Source of the DNA: Sulfurimonas crateris
GTDB lineage: Bacteria; Campylobacterota; Campylobacteria; Campylobacterales; Sulfurimonadaceae
Reading direction: 5' to 3'
Assembly: GCF_005217605.1 (NCBI RefSeq)
Contig: NZ_SZPX01000004.1
Location: 124,001 to 188,000 of the forward strand
Length of the DNA: 64,000 nucleotides
Shown here: in pieces, positions 42,992 through 51,670 of the stretch
How positions within the stretch are numbered: the stretch's first letter is position 1
Layout: every line of letters starts with the position of its first letter
The notes under the pieces: generated by a model
The model's input: the letters and a program-made list of their open reading frames with translations, nothing else
Told to the model about the DNA's origin: nothing
Database searches by the model: none
Translations under genes and position numbers: made by a program

Positions 42992-43716
42992 AGGTAAAAA
43001 AACTAAACCACCATTTTGGTTTTAGTGAGATTTTAAAAGATATAAGCTTCACGCTTAACAAAGGCGAAGTCCTCTCGATAGTCGGTCCTAGCGGCGGCGG
43101 TAAAACAACGCTTCTGCATCTATGCGCCGATCTTCTTGATGTTCAGGAGGGAAGTGTTACAAACACCTTCTCAAGCAGTGCGTTCGCTTTTCAGGAAGCG
43201 AGGCTTCTGCCGTGGAAAAACGTCATAGAGAATATCGCTCTGGCACTAACCGCTAAAGGAGAGAAAAAAGAGAGTGCCATAAAAAAATCGCAAGAGATAG
43301 CGCTTCGCTTCGGTCTTGTTGAGGATGATTTTGAGAAGTTTCCAAAGGATTTAAGCGGCGGAATGAAGCAGAGAGTTAGCTTTGCAAGAGCGCTTGTCGT
43401 CAAACCATCTCTGCTCTTTTTGGACGAACCCTTTTCTGCACTTGATATCGGGCTTAAAAAAGAGCTTCAAAGCGTGCTAATTGAGATGATAAGCAAAAAA
43501 GAGATAAGTATACTTTTTATAACGCATGATCTGATGGAGGCGATTCGCTTAAGCGATGAGATGCTACTTCTTAAAGCCGATCCGGGGCATATAGTAAAAA
43601 AATTCAAGTTTGACCTTATCCAAAACCAGAGAGATGACAAATATGTTTATGGCAAGAGTGCGGAAATACTTCAAGATGAAGAGATTATAAGCACATTTGA
43701 ACTGGAACTAAAATAA
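42979..43716 (+). CDS. NitT/TauT-type ABC transporter ATPase
   Basis: The protein has 245 residues with Walker A G-P-S-G-G-G-K-T-T, Q-loop F-Q-E-A-R-L-L-P-W (the SsuB/TauB form), signature L-S-G-G-M-K-Q-R-V, Walker B L-L-F-L-D-E-P-F and switch His in F-I-T-H-D. GTG is the start (42979). Its stop overlaps the NnrS start (TAATG), so all four genes are coupled. Confidence 0.88.
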   Translation: MERLEVKKLNHHFGFSEILKDISFTLNKGEVLSIVGPSGGGKTTLLHLCADLLDVQEGSVTNTFSSSAFAFQEARLLPWKNVIENIALALTAKGEKKESAIKKSQEIALRFGLVEDDFEKFPKDLSGGMKQRVSFARALVVKPSLLFLDEPFSALDIGLKKELQSVLIEMISKKEISILFITHDLMEAIRLSDEMLLLKADPGHIVKKFKFDLIQNQRDDKYVYGKSAEILQDEEIISTFELELK

Positions 43717-44963
43717 TGAGCCAAGAAGAAAAACCGCAGATACTTCACGCGACAAACCACTATCTCTACTATCCTGACGAAAAAGATGTACCTGCATACT
43801 TGGCGTATGGATTTAGACCCGTATTTCTACTTCTTGCTCCATATATGATAATCTCCATGCTTCTTTGGGGGCTTGTCTGGAGTGGAGCCATAAACATACC
43901 CTTTATGGACAATGTTTTAGTATGGCACGTTTACGAGATGCTCTTTGGAATACTTACCATCGGAGCACTGGCGTTTTTAAGCACAGGACTTCCCGAACTT
44001 TTTCCGGGGCTTATTCCCCTTATCGGCAAGAGATTAAAGTATGTGGTTCTATTATGGGTGGCGGGTCGCATAAGCTTCTGGCTTATCGATGTTACGGGAG
44101 TCTATTTGACTGCTCTCTTAAACCTCTTAATGCTTGGCTGGCTTATCTGGTTTGGAAGAAGAGCGGTTCTGGACAAGCTCCAAAGACACGCCTCTCTTGG
44201 CTATACGCTATTGGCACTTTTAATCATTGAGGCTTGGTTCTTTGCATCTATGGCAGGTCACGCTTCCACTCCGCCGATAGATATACTCAAAATAGCTCTC
44301 GGGGGACATGTTGTGCTGATACTTCTGGCACTTAGACGTGTCAATATGGAGGCAGTAAATGAGCTGATGGAGGATAAGGGAATAGATGACGTATATGTTT
44401 CACGTCCTCCGCTAACAAACCTCGCCGCCTTTAGTGTCATCCTTTTTAGCGTTGTAGAGTTTTTATACCCTGCCAACTCCGCTTTAGGATGGATCGGGCT
44501 CGCCGTGGGAGCTGCTATTTTAGCGGTAACGAACGACTATATTTTAAAAGACAAGTTTATTCTAAATCAGCCTTATGTAATATATTTAAGTTTGATTTTT
44601 ATTATGCTTGGAGTGGGTTATGCGCTTATGGGATGGGCTATTTTAGCCCAAGATACGCATAATATAAGCCACTTTAGACACTTTATAACAAGTGGCGGGA
44701 TTGGTCTCTCTTATGTTATGGTCATGATGATCATCAGCTGGATACATACGGGACGTCACCTAACGTCAAATATATATACGCACTCTATGGTCGCGGCAGT
44801 AGTTGTGGCAACTCTTATGAGAGGCTCTATACCGTTTTTTGAGAACTATTCGGATGAGCTCTATCTTTACTCATCGCTTATATGGACGCTTCCGTTTATA
44901 ATCTATATAAAGCTCTTTTTTAGATTTTTAACAGCTCCTCGGGCTGATGGGGTAAAGGGCTGA
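43716..44963 (+). CDS. NnrS-like polytopic membrane protein
   Basis: The product has 415 residues and about twelve membrane helices, with G-F-R-P-V-F-L-L-L-A and W-H-V-Y-E-M-L-F-G in the N-terminal part and repeated G-G/H-rich sites later (H-x-x-x-S-H-F-R-H-F, W-I-H-T-G-R-H). NnrS is a heme- and copper-containing membrane protein protecting against NO-related iron complexes. The usual H-x-H-E-M site reads H-V-Y-E-M here, so one expected His is replaced. Translational coupling to a Fur-regulated ABC transporter is unusual. It overlaps the convergent GGDEF/EAL gene by 44 bases. Confidence 0.78.
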   Translation: MSQEEKPQILHATNHYLYYPDEKDVPAYLAYGFRPVFLLLAPYMIISMLLWGLVWSGAINIPFMDNVLVWHVYEMLFGILTIGALAFLSTGLPELFPGLIPLIGKRLKYVVLLWVAGRISFWLIDVTGVYLTALLNLLMLGWLIWFGRRAVLDKLQRHASLGYTLLALLIIEAWFFASMAGHASTPPIDILKIALGGHVVLILLALRRVNMEAVNELMEDKGIDDVYVSRPPLTNLAAFSVILFSVVEFLYPANSALGWIGLAVGAAILAVTNDYILKDKFILNQPYVIYLSLIFIMLGVGYALMGWAILAQDTHNISHFRHFITSGGIGLSYVMVMMIISWIHTGRHLTSNIYTHSMVAAVVVATLMRGSIPFFENYSDELYLYSSLIWTLPFIIYIKLFFRFLTAPRADGVKG

Positions 44964-47127
44964 TTATAGAGCATAGATCTACAGGACGCCCAAAGTAGTA
45001 CCCCTGAAACTCGTCTACGCCGTACTCTTTTAGAAGTTCAAATATCTTCTCGTTCTCGACAAACTCCGCAACGGTAGTTATATTTAACTCCTGTGCGAAG
45101 CGGATTATACTCTTTACCAAGATTTGAGAGTCGCTGTCTGTCAATATATTTTGTATCAAAGAGCCGTCGATCTTTAGATAATCTGGCTTTATCTCCAGAA
45201 TATGCGCATAGTTTGCATAACCGCTTCCAAAATCGTCTATGGCAATCTGTACACCCATCTCACGCAGCTTTTCAACAACTTTTCTGAGCATCTTGAAGTT
45301 CTCTACACCCTCTTGTTCAGTTATCTCTACAACTACTCTGCGCGGAGAGTCAAACTCTTTGATCTGCTCCATCAATGTATCCATCATCGAGGTATTGAAA
45401 AAGTCGTTTGGCAGAAAGTTTATTGAGATCTTCTCGCTTCGCTTGGCAAAAAACGAAAGACTCTGCACCAGCATCTCTTTTGCTATCTGTATGTAAAGAC
45501 CGCTGTTCATCGAAATATCCAAAAACTCACACGGTGGCAATATCTTTTTCTCACCGCCGTCAAACTCCACTATTCTAGCCAAAGCTTCATACTTTATAAC
45601 TACTCCGTCTCTGTCTGTTATAGGCTGAAAAAACGGGATAACATTTTTATGCTCCAGTGCATATTTTACACACCGCTTCACTCTCATAACATTTTGTGAA
45701 TACTCTTTTGTATCGACCTTCTGTGAGTACATCAGATAAGGCAATGACTGCTTTTTAGCCTTTTTAATAGCCATCTGAGCATCTTCAAGCGGATGTTTGT
45801 CATTAAACGCCATACCGGAATATATCTCAATGCTAATAGCCTCATCAACTCCTACCACAAATATTTTAAGAGAGCTAAGTTTATTATGAAGCTCTTCAAT
45901 AATTTTACAATACTCATCACCCTCAAAGTTATCCTCTTTTTTTAAAAGTACAAACTCATCCGAAGAGATCCTATATGCATCAAAGTTATATTTTTTGGCA
46001 AACTCATCAAATGCTTCTGCAACTCTGATAAGTATCTCGTTACCTACATCAACGCCGTATATTTCGTTAATAAGGCTGAACTCTTTTATGTTGCTGAGGA
46101 TAAGCACCTTATTTTCTAAAGATAGCAGATTGTCATTGAGCGCATGCCTGTTTAAAAGAGTTGTCAGATGGTCGGTATAGACCTGCTTGGAGAAGTACTC
46201 AAGCATCTTGCTAAAGCCAATATGATGGATGGCTCCCAAAATAAGCATAATAACAACGATCATAAAAAATAGATGTTGCATAAACTCTCTATCTTTTTTT
46301 GCGACTCCAGACATATCAAATCCAATGACCAGATGGCCGAGTGTTTTAGACAGGTGGTTATTTAGAGGAATGCTCATATCTATTTTGTAGAGCTCTGCAT
46401 CCTCGTTATGCTCATGTTCTAGGTGTTTTTTTAGATTTTCACTACCCTTTATAAGTATGTAGTTCTCACCTATCGCTATGCCGTCTTTGTTTATGAGAAC
46501 ATTCATCAAAGAGCTGTTTACTGCAACACCGATATCGGCTTCAAAAATGGAGTTTAGATTTTTTAAGAAATTCTCTGGAGATATTCCAAGCTCTACATTT
46601 CCGACATAAACATCATTGTAGAAGATAGGCTTTGTTATACGGTATGTCATCTCAAGATTGCCTACTTCAAAACCGCTGAATGAGCGCTGCATAGTGTTCG
46701 TATCTGTCATAAGAGTTCTATTCTTATTTAACTTATCACCAAAATACTGAGGTTTGTGCGCTCTAAATAGAGTTATGCCCTCATTTGTGCGAAATGTAAG
46801 TATATTAACGGAGTTTTGAATAAGTTTTAGCTCGTTATAAAGTGGCAAGACTATCGAAGCTATGCTTTCATGATCTTTGCTTGAAACTGCTTTTGCCAGA
46901 CCTTTTGAAGCTATAAGTTTATCAAGTCTTAGTTCAAGCTCTATCTTGTCATGCTCAAGATTGACCTCAAATAGGTTTTTAGCAGACGCCGCAACCCGTT
47001 GAAACTGCTTCTCAATTGAACTGCTTATCTGATAGTTTAAAAAAAGATAAACGACGGCCCATGCCACTCCAAGTACAATTGAAGTTAATATCAGTGTATT
47101 GCGTCTTGTCTGATTAGGGACACTCAT
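44920..47127 (-). CDS. Membrane GGDEF/EAL signalling protein with degenerate GGDEF
   Basis: The protein has 735 residues with two membrane helices (about 10-30 and 290-310) around a periplasmic dCACHE-like sensor (about 35-285). A GGDEF domain follows (about 330-480) whose catalytic loop reads R-I-S-S-D-E-F, lacking the two Gly, so cyclase activity is unlikely. The EAL domain (about 495-725) keeps Y-E-A-L, D-D-F-G-S-G and the Lys and Glu sites (V-E-I-T-E-Q, V-A-E-F-V-E), consistent with an active c-di-GMP phosphodiesterase. It converges on the NnrS-like gene. Confidence 0.85.
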   Translation of the reverse strand: MSVPNQTRRNTLILTSIVLGVAWAVVYLFLNYQISSSIEKQFQRVAASAKNLFEVNLEHDKIELELRLDKLIASKGLAKAVSSKDHESIASIVLPLYNELKLIQNSVNILTFRTNEGITLFRAHKPQYFGDKLNKNRTLMTDTNTMQRSFSGFEVGNLEMTYRITKPIFYNDVYVGNVELGISPENFLKNLNSIFEADIGVAVNSSLMNVLINKDGIAIGENYILIKGSENLKKHLEHEHNEDAELYKIDMSIPLNNHLSKTLGHLVIGFDMSGVAKKDREFMQHLFFMIVVIMLILGAIHHIGFSKMLEYFSKQVYTDHLTTLLNRHALNDNLLSLENKVLILSNIKEFSLINEIYGVDVGNEILIRVAEAFDEFAKKYNFDAYRISSDEFVLLKKEDNFEGDEYCKIIEELHNKLSSLKIFVVGVDEAISIEIYSGMAFNDKHPLEDAQMAIKKAKKQSLPYLMYSQKVDTKEYSQNVMRVKRCVKYALEHKNVIPFFQPITDRDGVVIKYEALARIVEFDGGEKKILPPCEFLDISMNSGLYIQIAKEMLVQSLSFFAKRSEKISINFLPNDFFNTSMMDTLMEQIKEFDSPRRVVVEITEQEGVENFKMLRKVVEKLREMGVQIAIDDFGSGYANYAHILEIKPDYLKIDGSLIQNILTDSDSQILVKSIIRFAQELNITTVAEFVENEKIFELLKEYGVDEFQGYYFGRPVDLCSIISPLPHQPEELLKI

Positions 47128-47256
47128 GCCGTTCTCACTCTATATAATTTAGTCATAATTGTACCCTTTTCATTCTAAAGTTTTAATTTATTTTTACTTA
47201 TATATCACTAACACTTTTATATAATACTTTTAGCACCAAAAACAAAAGGATAAACA

Positions 47257-47517
47257 ATGAAAAAGATACTATTGACAGTCGCACTTTTCACTACACTATC
47301 TATTGCAGAGGAGAGTTTTCAAGCTCATGAGCAGAAGATGCAGCAGATGCAAAAAGAGAGCGGTTCTGGCGAGATGAACCAAGATAGAAACAGAAACAAA
47401 GAGAAGCAGGAGAAGAAAAGTCAGTACAAATATGAAAATCAGTACAAGAACGGCGCACAAGACGGCTCTAATATGAACAGCGGCTCAATGGGTAGCAGAG
47501 GCGGCGGTAGAAGATAA
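47257..47517 (+). CDS. Small secreted protein with Gly/Arg-rich tail
   Basis: This is an 86-residue protein with a signal peptide (cut near A-E, about residue 17), a Gln/Lys/Met-rich polar middle, and a tail of Gly, Ser and Arg ending G-G-G-R-R. AAGGA lies before its ATG. The tail and the Q-D-G-[ST]-x-N-M segment are shared with the protein at 53597-53890. I do not recognise a function; a small periplasmic sensor or envelope-binding peptide is possible. Confidence 0.6.
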   Translation: MKKILLTVALFTTLSIAEESFQAHEQKMQQMQKESGSGEMNQDRNRNKEKQEKKSQYKYENQYKNGAQDGSNMNSGSMGSRGGGRR

Positions 47518-47529
47518 CTCTTCTAGCAC

Positions 47530-47545
47530 CTACACCTTGGTGTAG
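47530..47545. terminator. Small hairpin at the MATE gene 3' end
   Basis: CTACACC-TT-GGTGTAG is a perfect 7-bp stem that includes the MATE stop codon. No T run follows on either strand, so a termination role is uncertain. Confidence 0.3.
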
Positions 47546-48858
47546 AGCCAGCTCCTCTTTTGATAAATATAGACATATATCAACCCTTTTATAAGCGTCT
47601 CAATATTCATTATCACAAAAATAGCAATGATCCCGTAACCCATTTTATAGGCTATATATGAGGGTATCACTCTAAATATCCAAAGCGAAAGCACATTGAC
47701 CTTTAGCGTAGTTTTTGTAGCTCCTGCTCCACGCAGTGCCCCCGAATAGACGAACATTATCGCAAGCGGTATCTGGGCAACTCCTACAAGTATAAGGTAG
47801 TATGAAGCCACTGCTATCGTAGCTGCATCTTTTGTAAAAAAGCTAACCAGAAACTCGGGAAAGAGAATAAGAAAAACACCCACACTTCCCATAAATATAT
47901 AGGCTATTCGTCCGCTTATTACACCCATATTGTAGGCTCTACCTATATTTTTTGCTCCCAGACTCTGCCCCACAAGTGCCATTGCTGCTATAGAAAAACC
48001 AAAACCGGGCATAAACGCAATTCCCTCTATACGAAGAGCGACCTGATACCCTGCTAGCTCTTCTGTTCCGTAAGCGGCGATTATGGCTACAAAAACAAGA
48101 AAGGACATGCTTGAGATTCCGCGGTCAAGCGCCGCGCTCCATCCCACATGCCAAACCCTGATAAGATCTTTTACTCTTATGATAGGGATGATATTGAGCT
48201 TTGAGTGCGGTTTTTTTATAAGGATGTAATATGCAACGACGTTAAAACAGTAAGATATTACGGTCGCATACGCCGCCCCCTCTATCCCCATCGCCTCAAA
48301 GCCGTAATGACCGAAGATAAGGACATAGTTTAAAAATGCGTTTATTGCAGTGGATACAAGCTTAATATATAGAGAGTTTTTAGTATCTCCCGCCGCCGAG
48401 AGCGCGTTATACAGAAGTGTGTCGATAAATATAACGACTATTCCAAGAGAGATTATCTTAAAGTATAGTGCGCCCTGCTCTACAACATCCTCTTGCGCAC
48501 CCATAAGTGCGTAGATATACTCACTCCCTGTATAGCCGGCGATCGTGACAAAAACAGAGAGCACTACCGCAAAAATCCCAAGCGAGTAGAGCAGTGCCGA
48601 AGCCCTTCTTTTTCTCCCCTCTCCTATAAAACGGGATATTAGTGCATTTCCGCCAACGACATAAAGTGTCATAAGAACGTTTATGATCATCATAAACTGC
48701 ATGCTCATACCAACAGCGGCAAGTGCGGAGACGCTTACCATACCGATCATAAGCATATCTACAAGGATCTGAAGAATATCTACAAGATGTTTTAGTGCCG
48801 CAGGAATTGCGATAGAAAATACCTTGTGCGTATCACGCGAAATCAGTTTTGAAAAAAT
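47530..48858 (-). CDS. MATE-family multidrug efflux transporter with a non-standard start
   Basis: The product has about 442 residues and 12 membrane helices, with the family pattern around P-x-x-L-x-x-L-V-D-x-x-x-I-G. The first ATG (48756) lies inside helix 1. In-frame codons upstream encode F-S-I-A-I-P-A-A-L-K-H-L-V-D, typical of MATE N-termini. No ATG, GTG or TTG is in frame between 48757 and the upstream stop near 48889. ATT at 48858 has AGAGG 7 bases before it; a CTG at 48846 overlapping the upstream stop (CTGA) is the alternative. It exports drugs or metabolites using Na+ or H+ gradients. Confidence 0.82.
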   Translation of the reverse strand: MFSKLISRDTHKVFSIAIPAALKHLVDILQILVDMLMIGMVSVSALAAVGMSMQFMMIINVLMTLYVVGGNALISRFIGEGRKRRASALLYSLGIFAVVLSVFVTIAGYTGSEYIYALMGAQEDVVEQGALYFKIISLGIVVIFIDTLLYNALSAAGDTKNSLYIKLVSTAINAFLNYVLIFGHYGFEAMGIEGAAYATVISYCFNVVAYYILIKKPHSKLNIIPIIRVKDLIRVWHVGWSAALDRGISSMSFLVFVAIIAAYGTEELAGYQVALRIEGIAFMPGFGFSIAAMALVGQSLGAKNIGRAYNMGVISGRIAYIFMGSVGVFLILFPEFLVSFFTKDAATIAVASYYLILVGVAQIPLAIMFVYSGALRGAGATKTTLKVNVLSLWIFRVIPSYIAYKMGYGIIAIFVIMNIETLIKGLIYVYIYQKRSWLYTKV

Positions 48859-49124
48859 TGTGACACCTCTTGCATGGCCGACATCAGCTCATCTTTTGTC
48901 TTAAACTCTAAAATTGTTCTATTTTTTTTCTCTTCATGTACAGGAGTGAAATCAAAAACCAAAATGTAAGATTTAAGCTTTACTTTTTCACCGTAAAGCT
49001 CTGCCCACTCCAGACTCATCTCTGCGACCTCACCGTTCAAGTCCACAACTACTGCGGGGTATAGCCGTGTTATTTTACTTAAATCGAGATCTCCGACACT
49101 TGATCTATAAATCATATTTTTCAT
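48843..49124 (-). CDS. Small protein of unknown function upstream of the MATE gene
   Basis: This 93-residue soluble protein has a beta-rich first half and a C-terminal helix. I do not recognise a domain. Its stop overlaps the candidate start of the MATE gene, indicating coupled translation. It may be a small cytoplasmic partner; there is no signal peptide or Cys motif. Confidence 0.6.
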   Translation of the reverse strand: MKNMIYRSSVGDLDLSKITRLYPAVVVDLNGEVAEMSLEWAELYGEKVKLKSYILVFDFTPVHEEKKNRTILEFKTKDELMSAMQEVSQFFQN

Positions 49125-49209
49125 AAACTAAACTTTTTACAATATATTTTTGATATAGTAACCTATGAAGTTTGATAGTTCGCTTTTTAATATAGCTCTA
49201 AATAGATAC

Positions 49210-49241
49210 TTCACACAGATTTCACATATCTGATTTATAAT
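49210..49241 (+). promoter_or_regulatory. Promoter of the TolC/ABC exporter operon with 11-bp-spaced TTCACA repeats
   Basis: TTCACA at 49210 and 49221 begin exactly 11 bp apart. A TATAAT -10 box lies at 49236-49241, so the second repeat sits where a -35 element would be. The same repeat pair with the same spacing precedes the DUF1104-like gene at 53534. The OmpR-type regulator at 54264-54920 is the probable binder. Confidence 0.65.
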
Positions 49242-49277
49242 AGTTATTATAATTTAAAATAAAAAAGAGTCTCTGTT

Positions 49278-50528
49278 ATGAAAAATTTTCTGTTTCTATC
49301 TTTTTACCTTTTTTTCTCTCTTGCTCACGCCAGAGAGCTCACACTTGATGAGTGCATTGATAAGGCTCTGAAAAACCATCCCGATATCAAAAGACTCTCT
49401 TTGAGTGTTTCAAAAAGCAAAAGTTATGTAGATATCGCAAAGGCGGACTATCTGCCGCAGATAAACCTAAGTGCGGAGTATAACCCCATCAACACGTTTG
49501 TAATGCCGCAAAACTCTCAGTTTAATACCATCGAAGATGACAGCTACAAAGTAAGCGCACAGTTAAATCAAAAAATATATGATTTTGATAAAACAACCTC
49601 AACCATAAAAGCGTATAAAAAAGAGCAAAACAGAGCCGATTTTACCTTAGAGGATGCAAAAGCTCTTCTTATTTATAAGGTAAAAAATTACTACAACTTA
49701 GCACTTCTTCAAACAAAAGCGCTTAAAGCAAGGCAAAAAGATCTCCAGACAAAAGAGGAGCTTTATAAACAATCCCTTGCTCTTGTTAAAGAGGGATTAA
49801 AAACGGAGGCGGACGCTTCAAGCATACTAAGCGCGCTCTATATTGCCCAAGATGCCCTCGCCGTAACACAAGCAGACCTAAACAAAGCGCTCTCTTCACT
49901 CTCTCTTTACATAGGAGAGAAGATAGATAAAAATAGCACTTTAAAAGAGAGCACCCCGCCAAAAGAGCAAAATAAAAATCTGCTTATTAAAGATATTTTG
50001 GCAAAGAACTTTTTGCTTAAAGGCTCAAAAGAGGAGATACAAAGAGATGCCCTGCTCTATGAAGCTGCAAAGGCTGCAAACTACGGTTCTATCGATGCCG
50101 TTGCATCTTATACGCATCAAGACACTCTTAACGAATACGACACTTCGCTTGTCGGTGTCACACTCAGCATCCCAATTTACAGCGGCGGCAGAATAAGCGC
50201 AGAGTCACAGCAGGCTAAAATATCAAAAGAGATGGCAAAAGAGTCTTACAATGCGCAAAAACTTCTTCTAGAGGAGGAAGTATCCACTCTACTTATCGAT
50301 CTAGAGAGATACAGACACACCATTAAAGCAAAAGAATCACTTATAGAGTCGGCAATGGCTACTAAAAAGATAGTCGAGGCAAGATACAAAGAGGGGTTGT
50401 CCACCTACATAGAAGTTCTTGATGCCGCTTCTGTACATCTCTACGCCGAGCTTGGACTTCTTGAAGCCAAATTTTCTATAAACAACACAATAAACAGACT
50501 TGAGTATCTAAAAGGAGAAGTTAGATGA
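49278..50528 (+). CDS. TolC-family outer-membrane efflux protein
   Basis: The protein has 416 residues with a signal peptide (cut near H-A-R). It has the two-fold repeat of TolC proteins: L-T-L-D-E-C-I-D-K-A-L-x-N-H-P at the start and a second helical half after residue 220, with I-x-I-P-I-Y-S-G-G-R near the middle of the second half. It forms the outer-membrane channel of a tripartite exporter with the three genes that follow, overlapping the next by 4 bases. Confidence 0.88.
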   Translation: MKNFLFLSFYLFFSLAHARELTLDECIDKALKNHPDIKRLSLSVSKSKSYVDIAKADYLPQINLSAEYNPINTFVMPQNSQFNTIEDDSYKVSAQLNQKIYDFDKTTSTIKAYKKEQNRADFTLEDAKALLIYKVKNYYNLALLQTKALKARQKDLQTKEELYKQSLALVKEGLKTEADASSILSALYIAQDALAVTQADLNKALSSLSLYIGEKIDKNSTLKESTPPKEQNKNLLIKDILAKNFLLKGSKEEIQRDALLYEAAKAANYGSIDAVASYTHQDTLNEYDTSLVGVTLSIPIYSGGRISAESQQAKISKEMAKESYNAQKLLLEEEVSTLLIDLERYRHTIKAKESLIESAMATKKIVEARYKEGLSTYIEVLDAASVHLYAELGLLEAKFSINNTINRLEYLKGEVR

Positions 50529-51670
50529 ACAAATTGATAAAATATGCTCTTATCGTCATTTTAATAACCATTGGAGCGGCTATTTTTTACAATAAAGTGT
50601 ATGTTGTAAAATCAACCTTTGCCACTACAAAACCGACTATCGGTGACCTTCATGTAACCATTCGCGGCATCGGAAATGTAGATGCTAAAAATATATATAC
50701 CATCACGGCACAAAGCGGCGGGAAGATAGAAAATATCTACTTTGACGAGGGGATGTGGGTAAAAAAAGGAGATCTACTTCTAAGCATTGACCCTGTTGAG
50801 CTTCCTATGCTTCTTGATGAAGCAAAACTCTCTGAGCAAAAAGCAAAACATGAAATAGATTCCGCTAAAAGCACATTGAAAAGTCTTGAAGCGCAAAAAG
50901 TGCTTCTACAAACAACATATGAGCGTTACAAAAAACTTATGGAACAGAAATTTGCTACGCAAGCGGAGTACGACAAAGCAAAGAGCGACCTTCAAAATAT
51001 CAATGCGCAAATTGATGCCTCTAAGGCACAGATAGCTTCTGCAACATCCGAGAAGCTGCGCCTAAAAAAGAGCATAGAGGCAATTGAAGAGAAGATAACG
51101 CGGCTTAAGATCTACTCGCCTACGGACGGCTATATTGTAACCAAAGAAGCGGAAGCGGCGCAATATGTTCTGCCATCAACTCCTATATTTAAAATAGTCG
51201 ATCCAAAAACACTCTGGGTAAAAACAAACATAGACGAGAGAGTTGCCGGCAAAATAAAACTGGGGCACAAAGCCTCTATAAAACTTCGCTCAAAGCCAGA
51301 TAGTGAGCTTAGGGGAACCGTAGAGAGGATCGTTGCCGTTAGCAACCTTGTTACACTTGAGAGAGAGATCGCAATAGGTTTTGATGCGCCTGTAAACTCT
51401 TTTTATATCAACGAACAGGCTGAAGTAGAGATTGAAGTGGCAAAATATGAAAACGCTATAAAAATTCCACTTAGTCTTGTTGTTACAAAGAGTGGAAAAA
51501 AAGGGGTTTGGGTAGCAAAAGGCGAGAATGCCTATTTTCAGGAGATTTCTATCTTGGCACAAAATAATGAAGAGGCTGCCGTCTCTTCGGGCATAAACCA
51601 ACAGAGCGAACTGCTCCTCTACAACGGCGGCAATAGACCCCTAAGCGATGGGATGAAGATATATAGATGA
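50525..51670 (+). CDS. HlyD/MacA-type membrane fusion protein
   Basis: The product has 381 residues: one N-terminal membrane helix (about 5-25), a lipoyl-like domain half (G-K-I-E-N-I-Y-F-D-E-G-x-x-V-K-K-G-D-x-L), a long coiled coil (about 95-180), the second lipoyl half and a beta barrel. It links the inner-membrane ABC transporter to the TolC channel. It overlaps both neighbours by 4 bases. Confidence 0.9.
   Translation: MNKLIKYALIVILITIGAAIFYNKVYVVKSTFATTKPTIGDLHVTIRGIGNVDAKNIYTITAQSGGKIENIYFDEGMWVKKGDLLLSIDPVELPMLLDEAKLSEQKAKHEIDSAKSTLKSLEAQKVLLQTTYERYKKLMEQKFATQAEYDKAKSDLQNINAQIDASKAQIASATSEKLRLKKSIEAIEEKITRLKIYSPTDGYIVTKEAEAAQYVLPSTPIFKIVDPKTLWVKTNIDERVAGKIKLGHKASIKLRSKPDSELRGTVERIVAVSNLVTLEREIAIGFDAPVNSFYINEQAEVEIEVAKYENAIKIPLSLVVTKSGKKGVWVAKGENAYFQEISILAQNNEEAAVSSGINQQSELLLYNGGNRPLSDGMKIYR

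Noticed and set aside
43865-44230. 121-residue open frame within the NnrS-like gene
   Set aside because: Alternate frame in a membrane protein; no signal or domain.
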